A stretch of DNA of 64,000 nt from Coptis chinensis (GCA_015680905.1 CM027377.1:34434501-34498500), one strand, 5' to 3'. Counted from the first letter of the stretch, positions 50,419-63,166 are shown. The notes: generated from the letters alone by a model not told the origin. Made by a program: numbers and translations.

Positions 50419-51230
50419 TATATATATTAAAGAATAAACATAGTAATCTAGGAAGTTTCGAAATCGACTTTAAAAGACCATCGCTAAAACAAATTTTCTA
50501 AGCTCCGTTGTAAAAATTTGTTTGGGGTGGGTGTTAAATGTTTCAGATCCTAGAACGTTTATGTCCCATTACAGTTGCTTAGGCCGTTTAATTGTATTAT
50601 GATTTGGGTTGACATAATCCATGATTTTAGAGTCCAATTGTTTGCATAACGTATGTCATACACGCACTTCGAGGCGTTTTACACTATCTTATATGTCATC
50701 CACAGTCGGAATAGAGTGTTTTATGGATCATTGGATTGGAAATTCTCTCCTGATCATTTCCATATCTCATTCGCAAAAATCGGACCGGTAATGAAGCGGC
50801 AATTTTGATTTGAAGTTTCGCGAAAAATCGAAAAAAATCAAAAATTTCGATTTGGGCTTGGGCCCAACCCGCGCCCACCGGCAGCGCACCCGCGCCCTTA
50901 CCTTCGCCCAACAGTACTTCATCTTCCACAAACCGCCATTAATGCCCAAAAGCTCCAAAAACCTAAAACAAAATCAAATTAAAAAGAAAACTAAATTTAC
51001 CCACGCCCACAATCAATACCCAACCCAAATCGACTCCAACCGCACCGCCCCACAACCTCCACCGATTTACATCACCAAAAACCACCAAAAATTTCGAATT
51101 TTGTGTGCTGCCACCACCACTCCACCACCACCACCGTTTGCTTCAGTCGGTCGATTAAAATCCCACCACCACATCCCATTTAAGCCCCCACTATTCCAAA
51201 ACACCAATGGCTCAACAACGCCGAATTTTG
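49340..51230 (+). other. Internal gypsy region, no recognised polymerase domains
   Basis: An open frame at 49530-50111 (MTNLDEQFNEFLRGDNSPYQ) is Ser/Phe/His-rich and resembles the variable linker after Athila protease. Past 50111 no reverse transcriptase, RNase H or integrase motif is seen in any frame. A TA microsatellite lies at 50376-50426. 50810-51280 is an open proline-rich stretch without a known domain. Confidence 0.5.
50376..50426. repeat. (TA)n microsatellite
   Basis: About 50 bp of near-perfect TA dinucleotides with a few C and G interruptions, inside the gypsy internal region. Confidence 0.9.
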
Positions 51231-52378
51231 CGAGCAAGCTTTTATCGGCGACCACTTCGCCCGCTTTTACGGTGATTTAAATGATCGGTCGAGATCGGAA
51301 TAGCTTGTGGTACTTCGACTGAAGCCTATTACCACGAGGACTTAGTCCGGCGGTTCTACAATCTGAGGGAGTTGGAAGGGACTAGGATTTTTGTTGGTGG
51401 CGGCGAGAGGAGGAAGGAAGTGACGACTGGTTGTTGGCTGAGATTCTAGGCATTCCACCTAGAATCCATCCGATGTCACGTTGCGGGGAGTCCCAACATA
51501 ATGGGGTAGAGCCATTGATGAACGAGGACAGTTATTGGAGGGGACTACAATGCGAGGTCGCGTTGTGTTCGACAAGCTTCCGCAGGACCAACCAACCGGC
51601 CGCAGCTTTCGGTGGATTGGTCTAACGCCCCGGGAAGGAGAAGGTTAGCGACATCAGCTGAATCTGCCTCCACATCTTATGGATACTCGGGGAGCGGAAG
51701 TATGAGTTCTGCATCTTGGAGTTTTTACTTAGCATGATTAGGGGAGTAGGGAAGTCTGTTGCACCTCTCCCTGTGTTGATAACCAAGATCATGCTGAAGT
51801 TGAGAGCAGCTCAGGCGACTGATAGGACTTACATCACCCTACAATCAAAACCCTCGCATCTATAAGGAGTGTGTCCAACGAGTGTGGAGGTTGGCTGAGG
51901 ATAGAGAAGAAGAAGAAGAGGATGGTGGAGATGGGGATGCCGAGGAGGCTGGGGGAAATCAGAATGCCTCGGAGGATGAGGAGGATTTGACTTGTTTTGA
52001 TGCGGATGCCTTGGAGAGGTGTTGGTCGACGCGCGAACGCATGGCTGTGATTCATCGTGGCATCGTTAAACAACACCATCTCAAGAAGACCTCCGACTCG
52101 GCGAAATGATGATGCATCATAACTTCGAGATCCGTACACAGAGAGAGGATGAGAGGTGGGAACAGATGAGGGCCGAGCTAGAAACTCAGCGCCGGTTCCG
52201 GGAAGAGATGCTTACACGATTCCCACCTCACGGGGACTCTCCTTCGAGGACACACCATCGAGGCACGAGCCGCCGTCGCCGGCGATCGAATGGTGCGCGC
52301 CCATCGAGAGCCCGTGGCGATCTCGGACCAGTGCCCTCCGCTACCGATCTTCGAGTAGTTAGGGATAGCATCGTTTGA
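51231..52378 (+). pseudogene. Putative plant transposon protein-type ORF relic in the gypsy element
   Basis: Pieces in different frames read FARFYGDLNDRSR, CGTSTEAYYHEDLVRRFYNL, RELEGTRIFVGGGERRKEV and LAEILGIPPRIHPMS, followed by an acidic block (EEEEEDGGDGDAEEAGGNQN) and a basic C-terminus. This resembles the 'putative plant transposon protein' domain often found downstream of gag/pol in Athila-type elements or in pol-less elements. Role unknown. Stops and shifts near 51300, 51345 and 51625 break it. Confidence 0.45.
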
Positions 52379-54347
52379 TGTTTTATGTTTATTTGTAGTT
52401 TCATTATTGTTATTTATTTTAATGTAAGTTTTATTTCCGTAATTTGAATTTTGTAGTGAAATGTACTCGAATGAAAATTTTAATATAATCACGGTTATTT
52501 TTATTATCGCGTGGTTGTCTCATATTGATCCCACCTTCCCAAATTGTTTGGGGTGGTTTTATCTATTCCAAAGATGATTTTTATATAACCCTCGTGTTAG
52601 AATTTATTATGCGAGTCAAGGTGAAAATATGGCCGTTTAGGCATATCCGTGAATAAATATAAGGGTAGGATGAAATCTAGATTAAATAGGTAGATTCTAT
52701 CATAAATTCAACCTAAAAAGATACTAGGTTTGAATTAGAATCAAGATAATGAGTTGTTTCCGTTTTCGGGTTTGGAAATTTTAGGATTTCCTGAACCGCC
52801 GTAAATTAGTTTTGGCAACTTCCCGATCCGTTTTAGCAACTTAAAACCTATATAAACTTCATACATTCTACACTCACAACTCACACTACACCTAAACTCC
52901 ATCACTCACCTTTCACTCCCACGATTCCCACGTTTTGCTCATTTTCGAAGTTTCAAAGAACTCCGAAAGCTTTCAAGGCTTCTCTACAGAGCGCTGCTAC
53001 GCTCTACTGCACTCGCTACTGCATATTTTTCTGAATTTTTGTCGAGGCGCTTTTCAAGCTTCAAGCCGAAGGCGCGACCTGCTATTTCAAACATGGAAAT
53101 TCCAACTATTCGAGAAAATTTCATCGACTTCGCGTGGACGAAAAAATTTCCGGTTTTCTGCGGGAAGTATCCGATCATTCACAGCTATTCCAGGCGTAAG
53201 TTTGAGATGACATCTCCAACATTGATACCGAACAGTCTTTCGAAGATTTGTTCCAAAGCACTACTTATGGTGCTTGGTTTTGTAAGCGATCACATACGTT
53301 GGTTGGGAGCCGCTTTTATGGTAAGACTGATGCACAGATTCTCCAACACTAGCATCTTATTTTTATGATAACCGCATTTTCTTTGAAAGACCGGATGGAG
53401 AACAAGTGTTCTCCATCAACATTGATAATGAACCAATGGAAATTACCGTGTTCTTGCTAGCATTTGTTCTTGGACTTGCTATGCCGGCTGAAATACAAGA
53501 CCCATGGTGTTATTGGGTAGATAATAATGTATGTCTACACTTATGAGTTTTGCATGAGTCGTATGGGCGGGCATTTTCCGTGATCGAGGACCAGGGGACT
53601 ATAACGCCGCTTTTGGTAGCCCTGTCCATGAACATAGGAACTGTTATGTTTTGGATCATGCTAAACATTTTAGGGAATGGCGTTTTTCTTACGTGAATGA
53701 TGCCACTTGCGCCGTTTTCCTTGCTTTAGCCACGGACGATGTGTCATGACCTTCCCGAACCTTGATGTCTAGTTTAGCTTCGATCCCATAACATGAGGCA
53801 TAAGTTCCTTCTTATGCCCGTCTAGTTTCCCGTATTATGCTATGTTTCTTTCCTATTTTTGTACACGTTTCACGGATTGGATTACGGTCGACCGCGCATC
53901 GACCCACCAATAGTATTATTCGATCTTTCCGTTGCAATGATGACTTGGCAAGGGTGGAGGATACAACCTCATCGGGTTGCACCCTACACCCCGGCCGACA
54001 GACCAAGTGGTTCTTAATAGGTTAGCAATAATAGATGATAAATGCCCCCCGGCAATTATCATGGCATGGCAGGGCCTAAAAAGGAACCTCACTTCTTTAT
54101 GGAAGAAGAGGATGAGGAAGATGATGAGTAATCGAGAGAATAAGGTAAGTTTTCATTCTAGTTAGTGTCCGCTTATGTCCCAAGCAATTTCATTCTTCTT
54201 AACCCCATAATGGGTAGAACTTCAGATAGAGTTGTGGTCGCTTTTATTTCCTTTATTAGTATGTTCTAACTTTGTTTTATGTGATGTTCCCCGAATTTCA
54301 CACGTTTCAATGGTATTTTTCCTACCCTCTTTATTTACAATGCTTTG
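52379..54347 (+). other. Gypsy internal region, weak ATHILA ORF1-like traces
   Basis: Plus-strand fragments at 52935-53370 (SNMEIPTIRENFIDFAWTKK) and 53370-53530 (YFYDNRIFFERPDGEQVFSI) recall the ATHILA ORF1/env-like proteins that carry NRIxFERxDGE-type blocks. Frames are repeatedly broken (stops near 53365, 53540, 53690). This is weak, memory-based similarity only. Confidence 0.3.
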
Positions 54348-55174
54348 AGGACAAAGCATGCTTCTTGTTTGGGGGCATAGAAACACGTGTAATTAAGGCA
54401 TCTGTTAGGATATAGATATGTATAATATGCATTTGTTTTCTAGTTAAAATTTCAAAAATTCAAAAATATAAATAAATAAGTTATGCTATACACTTAGGAA
54501 TAGTGGTATTGTTTTCTTTCTCTATGCTCTTAACGATCTAGAAGTCTCAATGTAGCTTTTGCATTAGAATAATTGTTAGAAACTTAGGTTAATATGTAGG
54601 TAATAATCTTTGCATCTATCTATAAATATATTACATGAGTATCTATGATTGTTAGCGATGAAGTTTCAAAATCTAGGCTAGAGTACTTATTCTACAAATC
54701 TTGTGAGAAGATAGCCTAAAGCCTTATATGAGCCGAAACATTTGAGAAATGACATAAGGGAGAAGTAAAATCTGGATAGAGAAATCACACGCCCACTTGC
54801 TTGATCACTATGCCATATCCTAAGTGAGAATTTAGGCCCTCTTTGGATCGATATAGCCAGAAATTCAAACCTATGAATTATTGTCCGCTAGTCGCCCCCT
54901 CGAGCCTTTCTTTAGCCTTTCATAAACCACAAATCCTTTTACCCCTGTTACAAAACAAAAAAAAAAAAAATTCAACCTACCCAATTTAGATAAGTCTGAA
55001 AATAGAATGAGGAAGAAAAAAAAAGAAAAAAAAAAACACGTAAACAAAAAATTAGTTAGTTGCTTCAGAAATAAAGAAAAGAAGTTTCCATCCAAAGAAA
55101 AGAAAAAATAAAAATAGAAATAAATAAAGACTAAAAAAAAAAAAAAAAAAAAAAGAATAAAAGGAGTCAAAAGC

Positions 55175-55220
<46 letters not shown>

Positions 55221-55977
55221 TAAGGATGGAAACAAAGTATAGAAGCAAAAGAAAATAACAAGGTTTTCTAAGTTACATAATATGAAGACTTTATTATCTC
55301 AGACTTGTCCTTTTGAATATCCATTTCCTTCCTTCTTAAACCATCTCCTAATCCCCAAGCACACCTAATAAAGACCTCTAGCTCAATTAGGAATATGTTA
55401 GTGTGATAGTAAATGGCGATGTGTTTGATCGACTCCGGCTTCCTTGTTGTCATTGAGATTGTAAGGTAAAGTGTGCCATCAACTTGACTAGAGTAGCTTA
55501 AACTTGAGTGGAAAAATCAGTGTTTGTATCTTGACTATTATTGTGAGAACCTACTTAAGGACGCTATTCCGAGTTTCAGAAACGGACCTGCTATTACATT
55601 TTATAGTATTACTCATTGTATATATGTTTATTGTAGATGATTGATTATTATGCATATATTAACTTAGGTTTCGATTTGATTACTCTATATACATTGCTAA
55701 TGAGAGGTATAGATAATTTGGAGCATGAATAAGGAAACAATAGTTTTATTTCTTAGTCGTTGTAGTATAGATGAAGTTTGTGAGTACCTTCACTTGAAAA
55801 ACTCTCACGAGGTTATAACTTGTCCACTAGGGAATTCCTAGTGGTTTAAGGCGCCTTGTCATATATGGTCAATGCAATCGCGACTCAAAAAACGAGTAGT
55901 TAGAACTCCATTTTTGTCACTTATTCTAATTTCTCATATTTGCTTGAGGACAAGCAAAATGCTGTTTTGGGGTGGTT
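54348..55977 (+). other. 3' non-coding gypsy region with homopolymer A tracts and polypurine tract
   Basis: GAGGACAAAGCATGCTTCTT followed by TTTGGGGGC at 54348-54378 is the usual Athila 3' motif. Long A tracts occur at 54956-54971, 55134-55154 and 55177-55216. The sequence GAGGACAAGCAAAATGCTG with TTTTGGGGTGG at 55946-55975 precedes the 3' LTR and is the likely polypurine tract. No coding sequence is supported. Confidence 0.6.
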
Positions 55978-57494
55978 TGATAAGAGTCCAAAACTGTAGT
56001 TTTAACCCCGTGAATAACAGCACATACTTTTAGACCAATTATGTGAGTAATAATTAAGAGTTAACACTGATTACGTGTTTTTATGCATTTCAGGCTTCAA
56101 AGTCCATTATGTGCATAAATGTGCCACTTTAGCGAGATAAAGGAGCAAAGGTCGGTTACTAAGGAGTTCCATGATTAAAGGCCAAGATTCAAGAAGACAA
56201 AGCCTTTCTAAAGCCCGGTCAAAAGCTGAAAAGTCGACGCGGGCAGAAACAACACACAAAGTCAGCAGAACTTCCGAAGGCCATATCTTTGGACTTAGAC
56301 CTCGGAATGGGGCCTACCTTATGTCAAAACGACCGGCTCGGAAAGAGATTTCCAATGGTCTAAGCCGTGATCCAATAAGAGGAGCAGAAGTGGACGAAAA
56401 GTCTGTTGAAGCCAACTGCAGCTGAAGAGGCCTTTTTGGAATGAAAGAATTGGGTTTTGGGCCTGATTCTCTGGCCCAAAACATGGCTCCAAGCCCATGC
56501 ACGATTTTTGGATCTGAAAGTATAAAAACAAAAGCTTAGCTCTTTGTTAATGGTAGATAGTTAATGGTAGATAGCTTATAATAGAAAGTATCCATTAGAA
56601 TAGCTTCTAGATCTAGATTTAATTGTTTTAATTAAGTTTAATTTCAAATCCAATTCTTGTTTTAGATTAAACTATTAGAATCATTACTCTTAATTAGTTT
56701 GATTAATAAAATAGCTAGTTGTTAAATTTCGATTCTTGTCATTTACATTTGTGTTAGATCTGATTCATTTACTGCTTGTTATTCAATTCTTAGTTATTAA
56801 TTAAATTTTAATTATTGTTTAATTTAGATTAGTAAATTTCAATTCTTTATATCATGTTTAGTTTAACTTTAATCGAAATGATTACAGTAATGATTCTTGG
56901 CTAAACCTCCATTAGAGGGGTTGAGAAGCCTTGATGAAAGCTTGATTCCGACTATCGTAGAATCGCCGTAATTTCCTTTCCACTCTAGAAACGATTAGTT
57001 CACCATGAGAATGGGTTTAATCGCTCATATGCTAGTTATGAATTGGTAGGAATGCCATGTGTAATTAGGGATTAGGAAGAACCAATTGTTCTCGCTGGCG
57101 CTTCAATTCGGATTACTTAACGATTAAATGGTTAATAGGATTAAGTCGAAGTTAAGGTGGAATCAATCCCCCTCTAACTCCTTATCATCGAATAAACGTA
57201 GCATTCCCTTAGTTATTTTGATAACCGGCTAGTTGCATCTTGTGGGTAGTTGCATCGTAGTCTAGTTGCCTTTTCGTAAATCTCTTATTAGACCTTAAGT
57301 AGAGTAATTACACGTGATAACACAGCATGCGGAAGGACTAGGAGTGGAACGAATCACTCTACTCCACTATATCTCATAAGATTGAGAGTAAAAATCTTTG
57401 ATAAGCATATAAGCATCATAAATAGTTTTAGTTTACTTACGTTTTGAGTTTCATCGTTCATTTCGTAGGTAAGCTAATTATTTTACATTTATCA
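55978..57494 (+). repeat. 3' LTR of the gypsy element
   Basis: It is the same sequence as 44807-46319 with scattered substitutions and small indels (for example near 56005, 56245 and 57090). It is followed by the CCAGG duplication and then LINE ORF2. Confidence 0.93.
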
Positions 57495-57499
57495 CCAGG
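57495..57499. repeat. 5-bp target duplication CCAGG, right copy
   Basis: Identical to 44802-44806. The LINE ORF2 frame resumes immediately as Trp-Thr-Ala-Ile. Confidence 0.95.
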
Positions 57500-60400
57500 C
57501 TGGACGGCTATTTATAATTACGATATCAGTGATATGGGAAGGATTTGGGTTTGCGTGGATACTATAGTGTGTACAGTTATGAGGGTGCAAAAGGAGTTGC
57601 AGTACATTAGTTTGGATTTGGCTATGCAAAATGGGAAGACACTTGTTGTAACAATTATCTATGCAAGCATGAACTATAGAACAAGAAGGGCTTTGTGGAA
57701 TGAACTTATTGATATGTCGAATGTTATACATGTCCCTTGGCTTGTACTTGGTGACTTCAATTCAATAATGAATCCACAAGAGAAGAAGGTGGGAAGGCCT
57801 GTGAAACCTCATCATTTTGCGGATCTATTAGAATGTACTTCTCTTGTAGGACTGGTAGATCTCAAATATAGAGGTAACTATCTGACATGGAATAACAAGC
57901 AGGATGTCAGAGTTTGGTGTAAGTTAGATAGGGTAATGGTAAACGCTGAGTGGATAGATGAATGCAATGACTATGAGGCAGAGTTTCTCAATCCAGGGGC
58001 AATATCTGATCACTCGGCAATGGTGGTGTATTCACTGGCACAAAAGCATAAAAGGAAAAAGTCATTTCGATACTTTAACTTCTGGGCAAAGGAAGATGGC
58101 TATATGGACAGAGTACAAAAGGCATGGTCTACTCCGATGGTAGGTAACCCTATGTATAGATTTATGAAGAGATTGACGTATGTTAAGATAACTTTAATTG
58201 AATGGAATCGAGAAACAGTGGGTAATGCAACATTGAGACTTGAAAGAGAAAAAACGAGACTGAATGATGTACATAACCAATTGCAGCAGCAGACCATTAA
58301 ATGGGGTCTTGATTACAGAAGAAAGGAAGGTTATTCAGGAGTTTGTCAAAGCAACGTTGCATGAAGAATCCATGAGTAAACAGAAATCAAGAGACAAGGT
58401 GATAACACTCGGAGATGATAACACAACATATTTTTTCAAATCCATGAAAACAAGAAGGATGATGAACAAGATCACATGCTTGAGAGATGGGGTTGATACT
58501 ATCATAGAGGAGTCAGATGACATTGGACGAGAATGTGTGGAATTTTATAAGAACTTGTATAGCCTTATGAACCTTAATACATTAGATTCCCTATTTTCAC
58601 AGATGTGAATCCGAGGTATCAGTTGACTGATGGCATGAAAGAGAAGCTAGAAAGGGAGGTATCAAGAGATGAGATTATTGAAGCTCTGTCCTGTATTGAT
58701 AGTGACAAGGCCCCTGGTGGTGATGGATTCAGCTCACATTTCTTTAAATCTGCATGGAGAATTATTGGTGATGATTTTGTGAGAACAATCCGGAATTTCT
58801 TAATTTACTTCAGGTATGTTACTGAGGGAAGTGAACTCTACTTGTGTGACACTAGTACCTAAAACTCTAAGCCCAACTTCCCTTAATGATTATAGACCTA
58901 TCTCATGATGCGGTGTGGTTTATAGATCATGACCATTCGAATGAAAGAAATTATGCCCCTCATTGTATCCCCATACCAATCAGCCTTCATTTCAGGGAGG
59001 AGCATACAAGACAATATTTTATTATCACATGAGTTGTTGCATAATTACCATAGAGATGATTCCCTTCGAGAATGGCTGCAAAGATAGATTTGAAGAAAGC
59101 ATATGGTTCAGTGAGGTAGGAAACTGTTGAATTTGTTCTTAAAAGGGTGGGTTCTCCTATCAAATTCATTACATGGGTGATAACATGCATTCAGTCCCCT
59201 CACTATTCCATTATGATCAATGGTTCACCATATGGATATTTTAAGGGGAAGAGGGGGATAAGATAAGGGGATCCCATGTCACCTTACCTATTTGTATTAG
59301 TCATGGAACTCTTCACTGATATTATGTTGCATAATGTTACAGAGGGGGATTATAAGCTTCATTATAGATGTCATGATCCAGTAATTACTCATCTTTCATT
59401 TGCGGATGATCTTATAGCTTTTATGTATGGGGATTTGGATACAGTCAGGACTTTAAGGGCAAATTTGAATGGATTCAGGGAGTGCTCTGGGCTTGAGGTA
59501 AATGTGCAGAAGAGCCAGTTGTTTTGTTCAGGGATGAATGAAAGGTTGTGTGATGAAGCAAGACAGTGTATTTAGTTCTCTCAAGGATCATTGTCAGTTA
59601 AGTATTTGGGAGTGCCTCTCATTACTTCTAGACTGTCACACTCAAATTGTCTACCCTTACTTACTAAGGTAGCTAACAGAATCCAGAGTTGGAGGGGTAA
59701 ATTTCTTTCTTATGTAGGAAGACTACAACTACTCAAGTCAGTGCTTAACAACTTGAGTGTATATTGGCTATCTGTATTCATAATTCCACAGAGGACCATT
59801 GATAAGATCAATAGACTCTCTAGGAACTTTCTATGGATGGGACCAGAAGGAGGGACCTTTCATGCGCTCATTAGCTGGGAAGATGTCTGTGTACCTTTTG
59901 AGGAGGGAGGGCTTGGTATAAGAAATTTAGAAACAATGAACCATGCGGCCAATATGAGACATATATGGAACATCATCAGCAACAAGAACACAATATGGGT
60001 ACAATGGATACATAAAACCTTGATAAAAGGAAAGAATTTTTGGGATCTTGATATTCCACAAAATTGCTCCTAGAGCTGGAGACAAATATTGAAAGACAGA
60101 AAAGAGGCAAAAGGTATCATGATGCATCAAATTGGGGATGGCCAGAATACTAGCTTATGGTATGACCCATGGCACCCAACAGGAATACTTAAAGACAAAT
60201 TCCCACCGGAATTGTTATATAGATCAAGCTATGGCAGAAGTGCAAAGGTTGCGAGTTTGATAGAAGATGGGCAATGGCAGCTTCCGAACCAGTTTCGAAG
60301 GCATTGTCTTGAATTGGTAGGCGGCATAGAAGAGGAAGTGAAAAATATTCAAAGTGAGGATGAAGTTATATGGACAACTACCTTATGTGGAGACTTTTAA

Positions 60401-61560
60401 CTCAAAGAAACATATGAGTGCATGAGACCGATAAAGCAGAAAGTGAACTAGAAGAACTTGGTGTGGTTTTCTAATTGAATACCACGATTCTCTTTCATCA
60501 GCTGGTTATGCTTGAGGGATGGATTGAAGACATTGCAGAGGATGAAACAGTGGAAAAAAGTTGAGGATGACACGTGTATTTTATGCAATGGAGGAGTAGA
60601 AATAGGATAACACTTGTTCTTTCAATGTGTATTTGGCCAAAATATATGGAGAGAATTACTGAAGGCAGATGGTTATAATAAAGCTCGAGATCAGACATGG
60701 CAACAAGAGGTGAAATGGATACAAGACAGATGCGAAGGAAAGGGTGGGTACCAAGATGCGTTGCGACTTCTCTTTACAGGATTCATTTATTGGACATGGA
60801 AAGAGTGGAATACAAGAATTTTCAAACATAAACATTCGACAGCAACCCAAGTGATGAAAGAACTGATTCTCAGGGATGTGCGGACAAAACTTCAGGGTAC
60901 TAAAGTAAGAATGAGAGAAGGGCTTGACCGAGAGAGATTTAGTCAGCTATGGAATAAAGAAACAAAACTGGTGTAGCAAAAGGAGATTTGCTGTAAGTGG
61001 AAGAAGGAACAACAAAATAATCACTCCTTAAACACAGATGGTAGCATTCAAGCAAGAGGTCAATGGGCAGCAGTCATTAGAACAAGTGAAGGGATAGTGA
61101 CAACAGCAGCACATGGGGTATCAGATTATGATACAATAACAATGGTGGAACTAGAAGGGCTTGAGCAAGGACTGAGATTGGCAGCAAGACACGACATCCA
61201 AAGATTAGAGGCACAAACAGACTCGGAGAATGTGGTCTCTTTTGTACACAAGCAAAGGTATCCATGGCAAGCGAAGAAGATGATGAATAGTATCCGGAAT
61301 ATGAGACCAAACTTTTATATTTCTCATTAGAGCATATCTATAGAGAAACAAATAAATTAGCAGATGCACTAGTTGCAAACTGCCTGAGTGTTAGATGTTT
61401 TGATATTGTACATTTGCTGAGGATGTGAGAAAAATTGCATATGAAGATGCAATAGGGAAAGAGTATGTAAGAATGTAATGAACAAGCTATGATTTTATTT
61501 AATGAGAAGGGGTAGGGGACCTTGTTAACAACCTCGCTTGCCAACCAAAAAAAAAAAAAA

Positions 61561-61854
61561 GGGTCATGTTATTGGTAGACCCCATTTTATGTTTGGCAGA
61601 CCCAGGCCCAATTTGGGGTCTGTATTTATGTTGGGCGCAACCGAGAGTTTTGGGCAGACCCCGTAACTAAACCCGAACAAAAAAAACTGAAATAGCCAGT
61701 TACCACCCTTTGTCGAATTCACCAAAAACCTAGCACTAAAAAGCAAAATTTGCAACAAATTAAATTCATCTCCTACTCTCCTTCAGCCACCATTTCTTCA
61801 GTTCGCACCAATACACCTCCCACCAAAACAAGCCAAAACCAAAATAACCTGTTA
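61561..61854. other. Stretch between the LINE tail and the next DNA transposon
   Basis: It contains repeated words GCAGACCC and GGTAGACCCC and no coding region. This is flanking DNA of the LINE poly-A tail. Confidence 0.35.
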
Positions 61855-62250
61855 GAGCATTTGCAATGCAGGTGATAGAGAGGGGGTAGTGAAAACTATC
61901 ACCTACTTGGGTCCAAAACTGCTGTGCAATGCAGGGTGATAATGAAGGTGATAATTTTCCCCAGTTCAAAACGCGGGTGAAACCTTCCACCGAAGTTTTT
62001 CACCGACTGTTAACTTCGACGGGATGTTGGATTCCCTGATTATTAAAAAATCACCGTGGCGGAATCCAACATCCCGTCCGAGTCCCTAACGGCTAGTTTA
62101 CCAACGGTCAAAAAGTCAAACGGTAAAAACGGTCAAAATAAAAAAACTTTGGTATATATACAACATTTGTTTCATTTCAACTCACACTTCCAACAATCGA
62201 ACTTCATATTTCTTCTTCTTTAAAATCAGTTCTTAAAAACCAAATATCAA

Positions 62251-63166
62251 ATGGCATCAACTCAAGCATCTCAAGCAAGTGGTAGCACTCAAGCAAAAGC
62301 GAGAGCTCACTTTAGCATGTCCGATGATCAAGCTCTATGTCTTGCTTGGATAAAAATTAGTGAAGACTCTATTGTTGGTGCTTTCCAAAATGCAAAAGGA
62401 TTTTGGAATCGTGTAACAAACGAGTTCAATCAAGCACGTGGGTCGGATAGGTCTCCCGATTCAATTAGCGGAAGGTGGAAATATATTTCAAAAATGATGA
62501 ACAAATTTGTTGCAATTGTGAATGCGGTGGAGGCTCGACATGCAAGTGGTACAACAATACAAAGCCGGGTAATTACAACGTTGTCAATTTGGAATTTATT
62601 AATTATCTTAGTCTTAGTCTAATTATTTCCGTCTTCGTCTAATTATCTTAGTGTATTTATTATTTCCATTTTAGTCTTAGTCTAATTATTATTGCAGTTT
62701 AATTATCTTAGTTCTAGTGATTATTTTAGTCTAATTACCACCATTTTTTTTTAGTTGTCCAAGGCAAGGATGACGTACCAACTACAAGAAAAATCGGCTT
62801 TTCACTTGATCATTGTTACGTTATACTCAAGGATAATCCAAAGTGGATAACGCTTTTTGAGGCAAGGTCAAGCCCCACAAAGGGAAAAGGTCGCAAAAAT
62901 GATGGTGAAGATTCAACTTCTAATTCACCAAGTATTGGTGGAGTTGAATTGAGGGTTCTCAAGAAATAGAGCGTCCAAAAGAAATGGAGCGTCCTCTTGG
63001 ATCGAAGAAAGCCAAGTCCAAAAGGAACCAAGAAAAATCAATTGGTATGTTGGAGGGTTACTTTACATCGCGTTTAGAGGATACATTTTCACAGGATGCA
63101 AATGAAACACAAAAATGCTTAGAACTTAGGGAAAGGGAACTTGCATATGGTCAAAGAACCGTGTGA
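62251..63166 (+). pseudogene. SANT/NAM-associated ORF1 ('glutathione S-transferase T3-like' family), broken
   Basis: Exon 1 starts MASTQASQASGSTQAKARAH at 62251. It has the trihelix/SANT-like block DDQALCLAWIKISEDSIVGA, GFWNRVTNEFNQARG, RSPDSISGRWKYISKMMNKF and ends TIQSR at a donor GTAATT near 62571. After an intron of about 190 bp (acceptor TTTTTTTTAG, near 62755) it reads GFSLDHCYVILKDNPKWITL and later ERPLGSKKAKSKRNQEKSIG and ELRERELAYGQ, the usual C-terminal 'NAM-associated' part. A TAG near 62968 and a frameshift just after it break the second exon. Such proteins are often mis-annotated as GST T3-like because of one fusion and are not transferases. In transposons they probably bind DNA with the transposase. 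Confidence 0.72.

Larger units (their letters stand above)
44807..57494 (+). mobile_element. Athila-like gypsy LTR retrotransposon without recognisable RT or integrase (12.7 kb)
   Basis: Two LTRs of 1513 and 1517 bp, both TGATAAGA...TTTATCA, flank an internal region of about 9.7 kb. Direct repeats CCAGG lie outside. The internal region has gag with a zinc knuckle, a retroviral-type aspartic protease relic, then a long region with a transposon-protein-like segment but no reverse transcriptase, RNase H or integrase motifs. It ends at a polypurine-like TTTTGGGGTGG before the 3' LTR. The typical Athila phrase GAGGACAAAGCATGC ... TTTGGGGG is at 54348-54378 and a similar one at 55946-55975. The element looks non-autonomous and fairly young judging by LTR similarity. 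Confidence 0.9.
44643..61450 (+). pseudogene. LINE ORF2 relic: endonuclease, reverse transcriptase, RNase H
   Basis: The 5' part (44643-44806) starts MMNTACWNMRGMNMEFKQCE, the first block of the endonuclease. After the gypsy insertion it resumes at 57500 with WTAIYNYDIS, WLVLGDFNSIMNPQEK, KLDRVMVN and ISDHSAMVVYS, giving the usual endonuclease Asp/Asn/His residues. Reverse transcriptase follows: DKAPGGDGFSSHFFK, GDPMSPYLFVLVMELF, the active site LSFADDLIAFMYGD near 59390-59430, LEVNVQKSQLF and VKYLGVPLI. A zf-RVT region (CILCNGGVEIG, HLFFQCVFGQNIW) lies at 60480-60700, and RNase H (NTDGSIQARGQWAAVIR, LEAQTDSENVVSFV) at 61000-61420. Many frameshifts and stops occur, densest between 58850 and 59270. 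Confidence 0.85.
43106..61560 (+). mobile_element. Non-LTR retrotransposon (plant LINE), split by a gypsy insertion
   Basis: The LINE runs 43106-44806 and 57500-61560, about 5.8 kb once the inserted LTR element is set aside. It has ORF1 (DUF4283 plus CCHC knuckle), then ORF2 with endonuclease, reverse transcriptase, zinc-binding and RNase H parts. It ends in a poly-A run at 61547-61560. The coding sequence joins exactly across the insertion (NNICPG then WTAIYNYD). Stops and frameshifts are frequent, so it is older than the gypsy element in it. The 5' border lies between 43006 and 43106; I could not find a flanking target duplication. Confidence 0.88.

Noticed and set aside
50810-51280. 156-codon Pro/Lys/Asn-rich frame
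   Set aside because: Low-complexity, without domain features, inside the gypsy internal region and flanked by broken frames. Kept only as part of the region description.
54871-55248. 125-codon Phe-rich minus-strand frame
   Set aside because: It is the translation of A tracts in the gypsy 3' region (poly-Phe) and not a protein gene.
62251-62622. Possible glutathione S-transferase
   Set aside because: The label 'GST T3-like' is common for this family, but no thioredoxin-fold GST motif is present; the sequence is SANT/NAM-associated ORF1.
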